DNA from: Pseudomonas viridiflava
Lineage (GTDB): Bacteria > Pseudomonadota > Gammaproteobacteria > Pseudomonadales > Pseudomonadaceae
Direction: 5' to 3'
NCBI RefSeq assembly: GCF_900589395.1
Contig: NZ_UUIS01000044.1
Coordinates: 30,302 to 94,301 of the forward strand
DNA: 64,000 nucleotides
The notes beneath the pieces were generated by a model. It was not told the origin of the DNA, did no database searches, and saw nothing but the letters and a program-made list of their open reading frames with translations. This document shows, one piece after another, positions 1 to 9,330 of the stretch (position 1 is its first letter; every line of letters starts with the position of its first letter). Both the position numbers and the translations under genes were made by a program.

Positions 1-164
1 TGCTGCCTATCTATACGCAGACGCAGGACAAGTATGGCCGCGGCCGGGCTTCCTATTCGTTCATCGCCCCGGGCAGCGGCGAAGAACTGACGTCTGAAGT
101 GGCTGAGGCCACTGTTGCGTTGTATGTTCCCGGCGGCGCTTGCCCGATTGTTTCGATCCCCTGA
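1..164 (+). CDS. C-terminal end of an unidentified protein (partial)
   Basis: An open frame enters from the left edge (codons start at base 3) and ends at a TGA at 162-164, giving the last 53 residues of a protein. The visible part contains YTQTQDKYGRGR and ends in CPIVSIP. I do not recognise the family. The hydrophilic, beta-prone composition would suit an extracellular or Ig-like protein, but that is only an impression. It is read on the same strand as the autotransporter 290 bp downstream. The frame has no internal stop and sensible codon use, so I take it as a real gene end. Confidence 0.6.
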   Translation, partial: LPIYTQTQDKYGRGRASYSFIAPGSGEELTSEVAEATVALYVPGGACPIVSIP

Positions 165-320
165 TAAAAGCTGGCCATTTGCAGTAATAAAGCCATGCAC
201 AGTTGTGCAATAAGAAAGGTGAAAGTTATCGCAAAATATTCAGCTGGAATGACCGGAGGGCATGGAAGTAGGACCAGGGCCGGGTGTAGTTTGGTCGAGC
301 GAGGAATAATCCTTCGCTCT

Positions 321-338
321 TGTAAGAAGGTTCCTACA
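321..338. promoter_or_regulatory. 18-bp palindrome upstream of autotransporter, possible LuxR/RcsB-type operator
   Basis: The 18 bases TGTAAGAAGGTTCCTACA form an imperfect inverted repeat about 115 bp before the autotransporter start. The core TAAGAA-N2-TTCCTA resembles the RcsAB-box style of sites bound by GerE/LuxR-type helix-turn-helix proteins. A near copy followed by the same ATTTAA lies at 9493-9510, upstream of the fimbrial operon. That it is an operator is inference. Confidence 0.35.
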
Positions 339-366
339 TTTAACTAAGGTTTAGGTCTGTAGTATC

Positions 367-391
367 GCGGCCCCGTCACTTCAGGGGCTGC
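367..391. other. Hairpin in the 287-bp gap before the autotransporter
   Basis: GCGGCCCC at 367-374 pairs with GGGGCTGC at 384-391 (8 bp with one G-U) around a 9-base loop and is followed by TTTAG. It could be a weak terminator or a leader structure. A second imperfect hairpin lies at 297-319. No gene is seen between 165 and 451. Confidence 0.3.
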
Positions 392-451
392 TTTAGTACG
401 CGGTGCTCAGGTGCGGGGTATTACATTCCTGACTGTACTAGAGATATCAAT

Positions 452-2650
452 ATGGCCGTAAGTATCGAATTTCCGTTGAAGCCTCTAGCGTGTTACATCA
501 AGTTAACAGTCGTGGTGCCATTGGTGTTGTATGGCACCTCTGTTGCCGCCCGGCCTGTCAATGGCCCTGAAACCATCACTGCATCCAACCCTCTGGAAAG
601 TTATCAGATCGGCAGCGTTGGGCATCTGACGGCCAATTCGGCTTCGACCCTCTACATCACCACACAGACCGGTGCCCGGCTAACCTTTAACACCACCACG
701 GTGACGGCTACGGGTAACCGTGCCGCCGTTTACTTGACGGGTGCCGAGGCGTGGATCAATGGCGGCACCCTCACCAGTGAAACTGACGCTCTGGTGCTGG
801 GGCATGAGAACGCCCGCCAGCTCGGCTCCAAGGCCACGGTGATCGGCGCCACGCTCTCGGGCACCAATCGCGGCGCTCTGGTCAGCACGTTGAGCAACCT
901 GCACCTGGAGGGCGCCACGCTTATCGGCAGTGGTGCCTCAGGACGCGGGCTTGAGGTGATCGGTAACGGGCGTGCCACAGCCTACGGCAGTACCATCAGC
1001 GGGCAAATGAACGGTATTCGTCTGGTCGCCGACTCAGTTGGAGCCAAAGGCGATCTAACCCTGGACAACACCCAGGTCAAGGGAATCGATGGCGCGGCCA
1101 TCGCCGTGGGGATGCCGGGCCTTGCAGGCCAGGCGACCATCAAGGTTGCCAACGGTTCTACGCTGGCAGGTGGCAATGGCCGGCTCATGGAAGTCGCCAC
1201 CGGTTCCACCGCTGACCTGACTGCGGACAACAGCCAGTTGACCGGCGATGTGGTTGTCGAGCAAGGCGGGGCTGCCAGCCTGACCCTGCAGAACCAGGCC
1301 AGCCTGACCGGGCGCCTGGAAAACGTCAGCCAACTGGCTGTCAACAGCCAGGCACGCTGGAACATGGCGGGCGACGGGCAGGTCGCCAACCTGGCGATGG
1401 ACGGTGGCTCGATCAGGTTCGGCGAGGCGTCAGACTACTACCGCCTGTCGGTAGACAAGCTGTCCGGCAACGGGACTTTCGTCATGGATGCCGATTTTAC
1501 CCGGGCGCAGACCGACTTTCTCGACATCACCGGGCACGCGACCGGTGATCACAGTGTGCTCATTAGCAGTACCGGCGCCGATCCACTGGCCGATAGCCGT
1601 CTGCATGTGGTGCATGCCGGCGCCGGCGATGCCCGTTTCACCCTGGCCGGCGGGCCGGTGGACCTGGGCACCTGGTCCTATGACCTAATCAAACAGGGTG
1701 AAAACGACTGGTTCCTCGATGCCTCCAGCCGTACGGTCAGCCCGGGTACCGCTTCGGTCATCGCCTTGTTCAATACGGCGCCCACCGTCTGGTATGGCGA
1801 GATGAGCACGTTGCGCTCGCGCATGGGCGAGTTGCGCATGCACGGCGGCCAGCCGGGCGTGTGGATACGCGCTCACAGCAACCGGTTCGATCTGGAAGGT
1901 GCGGCCGGCGTCGGTTATCACCAGAACCAGCATGGCGTGTCGCTGGGCATCGACACCGCATTGCCACTGGGCGACGGTCAGTGGCTGGCAGGCGTCATGG
2001 TGGGGCAGAGTACCTCCGATCTTGATCTGGACAGGGGGTCGTCCGGCAAGGTCGACAGTTACTACGCCGGGGCCTACGCCACGTGGCTCGACACCGACAC
2101 AGGCTACTACTTCGATGGCGTGCTCAAGCTCAACCACTTGCGTAACAGCGCCAACGTCAACCTGAGCGACGGCACGCGCACCAAAGGCGATTATGCCAAT
2201 TGGGGAGCGGGGGTCTCCGCCGAAGCCGGTCGGCATATCAAGCTGGATCAGAACTGGTTCGTCGAGCCTTATGCGCAGTTGGCGGCGGTCGTCTTCCAAG
2301 GCAAGGATTACACCCTCGATAACGGCATGCGCGCCCAGGGCGAGCGTGCCCGCTCTCTGACAGGCAAGCTTGGCGCCACCGCCGGACGCGACTTCGACCT
2401 GGGCCAGGGCCGCACTCTGCAGCCCTATGGGCGAGCCGCACTGGCCCATGAGTTCGTTAAACATAATCAGGTTGAAGTCAACGGCAACCGCTTCGACAAC
2501 AATCTGTCTGGCTCACGTGCCGAGCTGGGCGTTGGTGTCGCTTTGGGACTCTCTGAAGCCTTGCAGGTCCACGCCGACTTCGAGTACAGCAACGGCTCAC
2601 GCCTCGAGCAACCCTGGGGCGCCAATCTGGGGATCCGCTACGCCTGGTAG
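452..2650 (+). CDS. Pertactin-like autotransporter (type Va secretion)
   Basis: 732 residues. The N-terminus has a hydrophobic stretch at about 17-31 followed by SVAA, giving a plausible signal peptide that cleaves near residue 32. Residues about 50-440 are a repetitive passenger of short beta-strand rungs (for example GGTLTSETDALVLGH, GATLSGTNRGALVS), typical of a pertactin-type beta-helix. A linker with LFNTAPTVWYGEMSTLRSRMGELR-like sequence leads to a C-terminal beta-barrel of about 280 residues ending in the aromatic signature RYAW. Family knowledge: the barrel inserts in the outer membrane and exposes the passenger as an adhesin or enzyme; no catalytic motif or RGD was seen. The ATG has only a weak ribosome binding site. 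A palindrome at 321-338 may control it. Confidence 0.88.
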   Translation: MAVSIEFPLKPLACYIKLTVVVPLVLYGTSVAARPVNGPETITASNPLESYQIGSVGHLTANSASTLYITTQTGARLTFNTTTVTATGNRAAVYLTGAEAWINGGTLTSETDALVLGHENARQLGSKATVIGATLSGTNRGALVSTLSNLHLEGATLIGSGASGRGLEVIGNGRATAYGSTISGQMNGIRLVADSVGAKGDLTLDNTQVKGIDGAAIAVGMPGLAGQATIKVANGSTLAGGNGRLMEVATGSTADLTADNSQLTGDVVVEQGGAASLTLQNQASLTGRLENVSQLAVNSQARWNMAGDGQVANLAMDGGSIRFGEASDYYRLSVDKLSGNGTFVMDADFTRAQTDFLDITGHATGDHSVLISSTGADPLADSRLHVVHAGAGDARFTLAGGPVDLGTWSYDLIKQGENDWFLDASSRTVSPGTASVIALFNTAPTVWYGEMSTLRSRMGELRMHGGQPGVWIRAHSNRFDLEGAAGVGYHQNQHGVSLGIDTALPLGDGQWLAGVMVGQSTSDLDLDRGSSGKVDSYYAGAYATWLDTDTGYYFDGVLKLNHLRNSANVNLSDGTRTKGDYANWGAGVSAEAGRHIKLDQNWFVEPYAQLAAVVFQGKDYTLDNGMRAQGERARSLTGKLGATAGRDFDLGQGRTLQPYGRAALAHEFVKHNQVEVNGNRFDNNLSGSRAELGVGVALGLSEALQVHADFEYSNGSRLEQPWGANLGIRYAW

Positions 2651-2765
2651 AGCCTGGCCATCCCGGCGTGTGTCAACCTGACATTTGTACCAGTAGTCAG
2701 CAGGGTGTGTGCCGGTCTACTGTCGATACGTATCAGTAAACATTAACTGTCACGGAGGACAGGCG

Positions 2766-4241
2766 ATGCCACTGTTTTCGTTGATCGACTGGATCTGCAT
2801 GCGCTTGCGCGGCCGCGACGGACCGCTGCCGCTGCCGAAGGTCGACGGCCTGCTTGATAATATTGACGGCGGTGAGCCGAATCTGCTGCCCGTTGCGCTG
2901 TTGTCCAAGCCCCTGCGCGTGGACATACCGATGTGGCAAAACTCCGATCCGACGCCCGAGCACTCTGAAACGCTGGAGCTGTTCTGGGATGACAAGCTGA
3001 TTGACAGCAAGATCTGGGAAAGCCCCGTCGATCCGAGTGAGCTTTTTTTCGAGGTGCCTGTGGCGAGCCTGGGCGATGGCAGTCATCGTCTGTGCTACGT
3101 CGTGACCGGCTGGAATGGTGGTATCTCGCCTTCCGATCCCTTGACCCTGACCATCGATAAAACCCCTCCGGTTCTGAATAACGAAGGCCCGCTGGTTTTC
3201 CCGCCTGAAATCATCAGTGGCGGTGTGACCCATTCCTGGCTCGTCGCCAACGATGAGTTGCTCAGCGCCGGGGTGCCTGCCTACCAGACCGCCCGGCCCG
3301 GCGATGTACTGACCTGGTACTGGAGCAATGCGGCGACTGGCCGTGAAAAGGTAGATGAACGCACTTTGAGCCAGGCCGATGTTGATAAGCCCATCATGAT
3401 CGACTTCGACGGGGCAATGATCCGCGAGCGCGGTAACGGCCAGCGCTTTGTCACCTATATCATCAAGGACCGTGCCGGTAACGCCGCGCCGGCGGCTCGT
3501 GCGGTTGAGCTCAAGGTCGAGGCCAAGCGGCCACCCCGGCAGTTGCCTGCACCCAAGATCAAGGAGGCCAGCGGCGGCGGCAGCAGCTGGACCCTGGACC
3601 CGTTCGCGGCCATGAACGGTGCCACCGTCATCATTCCCGAAGAGGCAATCCTTTATGACGACGATAAGATCTACCTGCAATGGGGCGCGCCGGACAGCGA
3701 TTGGTCCTTTCGCACCGACAAGCCGACCTCTCCCGGGAGCCGGCAATACCTTGTGCCCAAGGATAAGCTGGCAGCGCAGATCGGCAAGTCGGATGTGCCG
3801 GTGTACTACGAGGTATTCGAAGTGCAGGAACCTGAGCCGCATGAATCGGTAAGGAGCAAGCTGAAAGTCAGCGATCTGGACGGTTTGCCCGCGTTGCAGT
3901 GCGATTGCCTGATCGGCCAGCAGATCAGTCTGGAAAGTGTGAGCGCTAACGCCAACAAGGCCAACTTCAGCCTGACCAGTTGGCCATTCATGGGCGTCGG
4001 TCAGCTCGTCAGCGTGTCGGCGCATGGGGTCAACGCATCGGACGATGCCCTCGACGTGGTGATCCTGAAAGACCACCCCGTCGCGTCGGTCGTCGATGTG
4101 CTGCTGACGGGCCATATATCGCTCGACCAGCTTGATGACTTCAAGATCGGCGGACCAATGGAGTTCAAGGCCGGGGTCAGTTTCGACGGTGGGCAGACCT
4201 GGAAAAGCTTTGGTTCAGCCCTCTGCACGCTGGCCGACTGA
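2766..4241 (+). CDS. Hypothetical Ig-like multidomain protein, 491 aa
   Basis: I chose the ATG at 2766 because GGAGG lies 7 bases upstream; an open frame extends to 2709 without a ribosome binding site. No signal peptide is visible (MPLFSLIDWICMRLRGRDG). The rest is beta-rich with Ig-like spacing, including an IDKTPPVLN-type segment, and resembles the tandem Ig-like domains of large Pseudomonas proteins. Its last 110 residues match the C-terminus of the 606-residue protein at 14856-16676 in layout: FSLTSWPFMGVGQ against FTLDSWMFMAAGQ, and VSFDGGQTWKSF against TSFDDGDTYVPF. The two are therefore probably paralogues. The function is unknown; it sits between an autotransporter and a fimbrial operon, 10 kb from its relative. 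Confidence 0.75.
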   Translation: MPLFSLIDWICMRLRGRDGPLPLPKVDGLLDNIDGGEPNLLPVALLSKPLRVDIPMWQNSDPTPEHSETLELFWDDKLIDSKIWESPVDPSELFFEVPVASLGDGSHRLCYVVTGWNGGISPSDPLTLTIDKTPPVLNNEGPLVFPPEIISGGVTHSWLVANDELLSAGVPAYQTARPGDVLTWYWSNAATGREKVDERTLSQADVDKPIMIDFDGAMIRERGNGQRFVTYIIKDRAGNAAPAARAVELKVEAKRPPRQLPAPKIKEASGGGSSWTLDPFAAMNGATVIIPEEAILYDDDKIYLQWGAPDSDWSFRTDKPTSPGSRQYLVPKDKLAAQIGKSDVPVYYEVFEVQEPEPHESVRSKLKVSDLDGLPALQCDCLIGQQISLESVSANANKANFSLTSWPFMGVGQLVSVSAHGVNASDDALDVVILKDHPVASVVDVLLTGHISLDQLDDFKIGGPMEFKAGVSFDGGQTWKSFGSALCTLAD

Positions 4242-4258
4242 CACGCTGCTCATGCCTG

Positions 4259-5371
4259 CTACTTATAGGTCAGGGTAAAGCTCAGCGCGCCCTTGGCCAG
4301 ACCAGGGCGCACGGCGTCGCTGGGCTCGATCTGGTAGAAGCGGGCATTGAAGTCCAGGGTCATGTTCCCGGAAGCGACAGGCACCAGGGGGACTTCGGTA
4401 TTCAACTCCACCGGCGTACTGCCGTCGGCCTTGAGCACCTGGATGCCGACCCCTTGCGCGCTCGAATCGCTGGTCAGGCTGAACACACCGCTGCCTGGCG
4501 GGCCGACCGGCTGCGAGCCGTTGATGCCGTCCAGCCGGATATGCGCCATGGCAAAATCGGCACTGTCCGGATCGGTTTCGCAGTTGCTCAAGGCAATCTT
4601 GAACGGCACCGCCGGGGTGGTGAAGCCGGGACCGGTGAAATCAGTGGTGCTCCAGTCGCCCAGGCGCACCGGGTCGGCGCTGACCGGGTTGGCATTGACG
4701 CTGCATTGTGCCTGGACCACGGTCCCGGTGATGCCCAGGTTGAAAATCCTGTCAAGGGTGGGGACATGGCCGCTGAACAGCTCGCTGCCGTCCAGTGAAT
4801 GAGCACCGGCCGGAATCGGCCCGGTCTTGACCAGGGTCAGATAGCTGATCAGGCCCGTAATGGGGATCGGCGAGAGCATTGATGTGGGGGTGCGTTCAGC
4901 CTGGTAGGGCACCACGCTATGCCCTTCGGTGGGCGTGAAGGAGTTCCGGGCTCCACCAACGAAAGGGTCGCCCAGCCTGATCCGTACACCCACCCCCGCA
5001 ATATTGGTCTGCAAGATCTTGCCGGTGACATCTTCGCCGCCCACTGGGGGCAGAGTGCCGGGAAAGACCGGTGCGGTGGCCAGTGCCTGGAAAATCAGGT
5101 TTTGCATCGCATTCTCATGCGTCTTGCAGTAGACGATTGCAGCGCCTGGCGCCCGCTGGGTGTAGCGTTTGTCGATCGGCCCGATAGGCGTACCCGCCGG
5201 TGCATCGCGCGGAACATAAAGCGTGCCCAGGTCCATCCTCAGAATCATCTGGCCGCTGCCCGTTTGCCAGAAGCAGCCGAATGACGGATTCTGGTTTGCC
5301 CACGAGTACGGGCTGGCGATGGCCAGGGCCAGGGCCAGCCCGGACAGCAGCGCGTGTCGAGTGAGTTTCAT
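4259..5371 (-). CDS. Fimbrial tip protein (two-domain adhesin), last gene of chaperone-usher operon
   Basis: 370 residues from the ATG at 5371. That start has AGGAG 10 bases upstream and gives a clean signal peptide (MKLTRHALLSGLALALAIASPYSWA). An upstream ATG at 5416 with AGGAGG only 4 bases away, overlapping the usher gene end, is a real alternative. Residues about 26-210 are an unknown N-terminal domain. Residues about 215-370 look like a pilin domain: GTVVQAQCSVN, a second Cys in LSNCETD, and a C-terminal LSFTLTYK strand. The double-domain size, against 183 aa for the subunit, is typical of FimH/PapG-like tip adhesins that are placed by donor-strand exchange. The ligand cannot be told from the sequence. 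Confidence 0.8.
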   Translation of the reverse strand: MKLTRHALLSGLALALAIASPYSWANQNPSFGCFWQTGSGQMILRMDLGTLYVPRDAPAGTPIGPIDKRYTQRAPGAAIVYCKTHENAMQNLIFQALATAPVFPGTLPPVGGEDVTGKILQTNIAGVGVRIRLGDPFVGGARNSFTPTEGHSVVPYQAERTPTSMLSPIPITGLISYLTLVKTGPIPAGAHSLDGSELFSGHVPTLDRIFNLGITGTVVQAQCSVNANPVSADPVRLGDWSTTDFTGPGFTTPAVPFKIALSNCETDPDSADFAMAHIRLDGINGSQPVGPPGSGVFSLTSDSSAQGVGIQVLKADGSTPVELNTEVPLVPVASGNMTLDFNARFYQIEPSDAVRPGLAKGALSFTLTYK

Positions 5372-5406
5372 GCGTGGTTGGCTCCTGGCCGAAGGTTGGA
5401 AAAGGT

Positions 5407-7920
5407 TCAGCGACATGTCACCTCCTGCAGGCGATAGCCCTCACGCTGCGCCATGCTGGCCGGGTCGATGGACAGACGGCACTGGGGTTGGGTGTCGGTG
5501 CCCCAGCGCACCTCCAGCACTTGCGGTTCTTGCCCGGTGGCCAGCATCAGCTGACCGGCCTGGCTGACCATGCCCAGCGCCTGGCCCTTGCTGTCGCTGA
5601 CCTGTGCGCCGAAAGGCAGGGCCACTCCGTCCGGGCGGCGCACGGTCAGCACCAGGCGGGTGACCTTGCGGGCATCGAACCGGGCCTTGACCACCGCGCC
5701 GCGGCTGGGGACGACATGGGTGATGCCATTGTCGATCTCCACCTCCGGGCCCAGTGCGCCCGTCTCGAGCACCAGTGGATTGACGCGATAGGGGCGCAGG
5801 TATGAAACCAGTGCGTAGCCCCGTGCGTCGGTGCGCGTGCCGATGGCGTTTTCCACGCCAGCACCGCCGATGCCCGGCACTTGCACCAGGGCATTGGTTT
5901 CGCCAAGGCTGGCACCCAGCGCCAGGCCGTCGGCATGCAGCAGCACTGCACCGTTGGCGTTGAGCGACAGGCTGCGGTGCTCGCTGCCCTGGGTCAGACC
6001 CGCTCCGAAGCTGGCATGAGGACCTTGATAACCCATCGACAGCGAGGCTGCCTGGGTGCGATTGAGTTCGTTGCTGACGCCGACGCGGTAGCTCAGGCGG
6101 TTCTCGTCCAGGCTGCCGCCCAGGCTGGCTCGCTGGCTGTAACGCTCGCCGTTATTGAACAGATCGAAGGTGGCGTTGCTCGAATGCCCCCAGTCCAGCG
6201 GCATGGAAATGCTCAGGCCGAACTGGCGGTCAGTGCCGCGCTTGTCGCTCAGCGACTGCGAGGCATAGAAGTTATAGGTCACCTTGTCGCGCCGGGTGCT
6301 GAAGTTGAGCTGGTACTGGCGCTGGCGGTAGTCGCTGCGCCAATAGTCCTGGTTGGACAGCGTCAGGTTCAGGCTGCTGTTGCTCCCCAGGCGCTGATGC
6401 ACCGAAGCTTCCAGGCGGCTGCGTCGACTGCCTTGAAACCGGGTCGAATGGTCGCGTTGCTGCACGGCTTCATCGAAGTCTCGGTAGCCTTCGGTGGAGT
6501 ACCGGTAACCGGCAAAGCGCAGCGTGGTATGGCTGGTGAACGCCTTGCCGTATTTCAGGGCATAGCTCAGGCCTTGAGTGGCAGCGTCTCGGCCAGACCC
6601 GAGGGTGGCCTCGGAACGGGTGACATCCAGCGCCAGTGCGCCGACGCTGCCCATGTCCCGGGCCAGGCCCAGGCTGGTGGCGCGGTAGAAATCACTCGCC
6701 AGAACCCCGCCATACAGGGTCGAGTTCCAGCCCAGGCCCCAGGCCCCGGTGGCTTGCCAGAACAGCGGTTCGGTGGTTTCAGTGGCGCCGTTGTAACGTC
6801 CCAGCGCGGCGCTGTATTGCCAGACACCTTCGCGCAGCAGGTTGCTGATCGTCGAGTAGGGCTGGCTGAAACGGCGCACCTGGCCGTCTTCTTCGGTCAG
6901 GACGATTTCCAGTTCGCCACTGCCGACGGTGGTCAGGTCATCGATCTCGTAGGGGCCGGCGCTGACATAGGTCGAATAGATCGGATAACCGTTCTGCAGC
7001 ACTTCCAGTTTGGCGCGGCTCAACGCCACGCCGCGAATGACCGGTGCATAGCCTTGCAGGTTGTCGTCGAGCATTTCGCGATCCGATCGCACCTGCACGC
7101 CCTTGATCGGCAGGCTGCGGAACACGTCGCCGCCGGTGAAGGTCTCGCCCAGGGTCATGGCAGCGCGGCTGCCTGGCAGGTCGCGCTGGACATAGGTATA
7201 AGCCCTTTTCCAGGTGCGTTCGCCATGCTCGTCGTGTTGCAGCGAATGGTTGCTGCGCAAGCGCCAGGCGCCCAGGTTGATGCCGGAGTTGAGGTACAGG
7301 TCATCGCTGCTGCGGTTGCCGTCACGACGGTGGGTGCTTTGCATGGCCGAGGCCTGATAGTTGATGAAGGCTGCATTGATGCCATTGTCCCACTGTGCAG
7401 GATCGACCTGCCGGGCACTGTCGCGGCGCATATGGACCTGCGGAATGGAAATTGCCAGGGCCAGGGTGCGGGCATCGAAGTCCAGGCGCGCCTCGGGAAT
7501 GACCTGGAGCAATGGCAGGCAGGCGGTCGTCTCCGAGAGAGGCTCGGTCAGGCTCTGCAGGCGCAGGCCCATCTGCTCCAGCAGTGCCGGGCTCAGGCAG
7601 GGCAGCAGGCGGGCGCTGTCGGTGTGCTGCTCGAAGCTCAGTTCATGCTCGCCGAAGTACTGGCGATTGACGCTGATCTGCACCCAGTACTTGCCAGGGA
7701 CCAGGTCCTGGCCACGGCCCAGGGCCGTGAGTGCCTGCAGCCCGGCATCGGCGGCATGGGCCTGGCCCTGACGCATGAAGCCGCTATTGAACTGGATATC
7801 CTGGGTCGCCAGCGCCAGCCTGGCGTCAAGCAGCAAGGTGCTCCCGCCCAGGCACAGCAGATGAACCAGGCGTGGGCGCACGCGAAAGCGCCCAGGCCCG
7901 CGTCCGGGGAAAAGCATCAT
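5407..7920 (-). CDS. Outer membrane usher protein (FimD/PapC family)
   Basis: 837 residues, the usual usher length. The start at 7920 has AGGAA 7 bases upstream. The order is signal sequence, an N-terminal domain with FNSGFMRQGQ and LVPGKYWVQISVN (the FN-x-x-F and PG-Y-x-V-x-I-x-VN patterns of the family), then the 24-strand pore with plug (SLPIKGVQVRSDREML, GYAPVIRGVALS, PAGPYEIDDL-like YVSAGPYEIDDL), and C-terminal plug-like domains ending in LQEVTCR. It secretes and assembles fimbrial subunits delivered by the chaperone encoded 35 bp upstream. The gene overlaps the alternative adhesin start at 5416, which fits translational coupling. Confidence 0.95.
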   Translation of the reverse strand: MMLFPGRGPGRFRVRPRLVHLLCLGGSTLLLDARLALATQDIQFNSGFMRQGQAHAADAGLQALTALGRGQDLVPGKYWVQISVNRQYFGEHELSFEQHTDSARLLPCLSPALLEQMGLRLQSLTEPLSETTACLPLLQVIPEARLDFDARTLALAISIPQVHMRRDSARQVDPAQWDNGINAAFINYQASAMQSTHRRDGNRSSDDLYLNSGINLGAWRLRSNHSLQHDEHGERTWKRAYTYVQRDLPGSRAAMTLGETFTGGDVFRSLPIKGVQVRSDREMLDDNLQGYAPVIRGVALSRAKLEVLQNGYPIYSTYVSAGPYEIDDLTTVGSGELEIVLTEEDGQVRRFSQPYSTISNLLREGVWQYSAALGRYNGATETTEPLFWQATGAWGLGWNSTLYGGVLASDFYRATSLGLARDMGSVGALALDVTRSEATLGSGRDAATQGLSYALKYGKAFTSHTTLRFAGYRYSTEGYRDFDEAVQQRDHSTRFQGSRRSRLEASVHQRLGSNSSLNLTLSNQDYWRSDYRQRQYQLNFSTRRDKVTYNFYASQSLSDKRGTDRQFGLSISMPLDWGHSSNATFDLFNNGERYSQRASLGGSLDENRLSYRVGVSNELNRTQAASLSMGYQGPHASFGAGLTQGSEHRSLSLNANGAVLLHADGLALGASLGETNALVQVPGIGGAGVENAIGTRTDARGYALVSYLRPYRVNPLVLETGALGPEVEIDNGITHVVPSRGAVVKARFDARKVTRLVLTVRRPDGVALPFGAQVSDSKGQALGMVSQAGQLMLATGQEPQVLEVRWGTDTQPQCRLSIDPASMAQREGYRLQEVTCR

Positions 7921-7955
7921 GGTGTGTTCCTGAAAAAGACGAGACCGCGGGGCGG

Positions 7956-8708
7956 TCAGGGACTGACGCGGATGGGCAGGGTTATCGGCAGGCTGCTGCC
8001 ACCGTAGTCATTGATGGCCGTGTACACGACCGCAAGGCCGGCGCCGGGCCGGGTTGCACTGAGCCGATAGCGGCGGGTGGCCAGGGGTTCGAGCATGTCG
8101 GCAGCCTTGAGCTGCTCGGTCTTGCCGTGGCCCTGGACTTCCAGGCGTGCGAACGACACATGAAACGGGCTGGGGTTGTGCGCCACCAGGTGGACCTGGC
8201 CGTTGACCTGCTCGATCGACCATTGCAGGTCGGGAAGGCGCGCCATGGGGCTGTCCTTGAGCGAGGCGGGGCGGTAGAACAGCTTGATGCGGGTACGCAA
8301 GGCAATATTCAGCACATTGCTGTCACCGGCGGCCTGTGGAATCTCCTGCACATTGAAGTAGAACAGCGACTCGCGGTCGTGGGGCAAATCGTTGGGCAGG
8401 CCGTTGATCTGCACCTGTTGCTCCTTGCCGGGGTCAAGGCGAAACAGGGGCGGCGTGGCAATCAGGGGCACGGCGCTGCTGTCGTCGTCGGCGGCCGTGT
8501 TGACCCAGGTCTGTACGGCGAACGGGCGGTCACTGGGGTTGCTGACAACCAGTGCAACACTGCGTTTGTCACTGGCAAGCACCACCCGTGTGGCACTGAT
8601 GGACAGCGCAGCATGGCTGGCGCGCAGGTCGGCGACCAGTACGGCGCAGGCCAGGCACAGGGCTGCGATCCACCGGGCGCCATGGGGCTTTGTTGGCAAG
8701 GCGAGCAT
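7956..8708 (-). CDS. Periplasmic fimbrial chaperone (PapD/FimC family)
   Basis: 250 residues with a signal peptide ending near RASHA. Two Ig-like domains are expected. The first carries ISATRVVL and SVALVVSNPSDRPFAVQTWV, and the family signature is clear in NIALRTRIKLFYRP, the G1 strand region that donates residues to nascent subunits. The start at 8708 has AGGAA 8 bases upstream. The gene lies between the subunit and usher genes in the order expected of a chaperone-usher operon. Small gaps (70 and 35 bp) support co-transcription. Confidence 0.95.
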   Translation of the reverse strand: MLALPTKPHGARWIAALCLACAVLVADLRASHAALSISATRVVLASDKRSVALVVSNPSDRPFAVQTWVNTAADDDSSAVPLIATPPLFRLDPGKEQQVQINGLPNDLPHDRESLFYFNVQEIPQAAGDSNVLNIALRTRIKLFYRPASLKDSPMARLPDLQWSIEQVNGQVHLVAHNPSPFHVSFARLEVQGHGKTEQLKAADMLEPLATRRYRLSATRPGAGLAVVYTAINDYGGSSLPITLPIRVSP

Positions 8709-8778
8709 CGAAAGGGTTCCTGCATGCCGCTGTACGCCAGGCCATCGGGCTCGACGTACAGGGGCTGTGGGTGATGGA

Positions 8779-9330
8779 TCAGTTGATGGCGACTACGAAC
8801 TGCACGTCAGCCGAAGCGACACCCGCGCTGACAGTGGCTTCGACCGAACGGTAGTACGCGTTGAAGGCCATGTCGGTGGTGCCGTTCTCGATCAGGTCGT
8901 AGGCGGCCGATTCGTCACCAGGGGCGATGGAGACGCCGGTCTTGTCCTTGATGACAATCGCAACGCCTTTGGCGCCATCGGCCGTCGGGGTCACGCCGAA
9001 GTAGTTGCCGGTGGTGTCCGGGGTGCCGTTGAAGGTCACCCGGGCCACGTCGTCAGTGCCGGTCAGGCCACAACTGCCGTCGTCCTTGATGCGCAGGGCA
9101 AAGCGCTTGCCGCTGTATTCCTGGCCGATGCCGGTGAAGCGCGAGGCCTCGACCGAACCCATCTTTACCAGGTTGCCGACCGAACCATCGCCGGGGTTGA
9201 CGACTTCGATAGGGCAGGTGGTGCTGGTGATCTGACCTTCGAAGTTGATGGTGCCAGTGGTGGCGAAGGCCGAAGTACCGGCCGCAGTAATCGCCAGCCC
9301 CAGGGCCAGGGCAGAGAAATGCTTGATCAC
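8779..9330 (-). CDS. Major fimbrial subunit (type 1 pilin family)
   Basis: 183 residues starting at a GTG with AAGGA 6 bases upstream. The signal peptide ends near SAFA. The mature protein begins ATTGTINFEGQITSTTC, where the alternating hydrophobic N-terminal extension suits donor-strand exchange. A second cysteine (DGSCGLTG) would complete the pilin disulfide, and the protein ends in a VQFVVAIN-type C-terminal beta strand. It is the first gene of the fimbrial operon and the only stand-alone subunit encoded, so the fimbria would be built of this protein plus the tip protein at 4259. An AT-rich 319-bp region upstream contains a palindrome at 9493-9510 that may control the operon. Confidence 0.93.
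   Translation of the reverse strand: MIKHFSALALGLAITAAGTSAFATTGTINFEGQITSTTCPIEVVNPGDGSVGNLVKMGSVEASRFTGIGQEYSGKRFALRIKDDGSCGLTGTDDVARVTFNGTPDTTGNYFGVTPTADGAKGVAIVIKDKTGVSIAPGDESAAYDLIENGTTDMAFNAYYRSVEATVSAGVASADVQFVVAIN

Noticed and set aside
5881..8007. 708-codon open frame on the plus strand opposite the usher gene
   Set aside because: It is antisense to a clear usher gene, has Gln/Ala/Gly-rich low-complexity composition and no ribosome binding site; a shadow of GC-rich codon bias.
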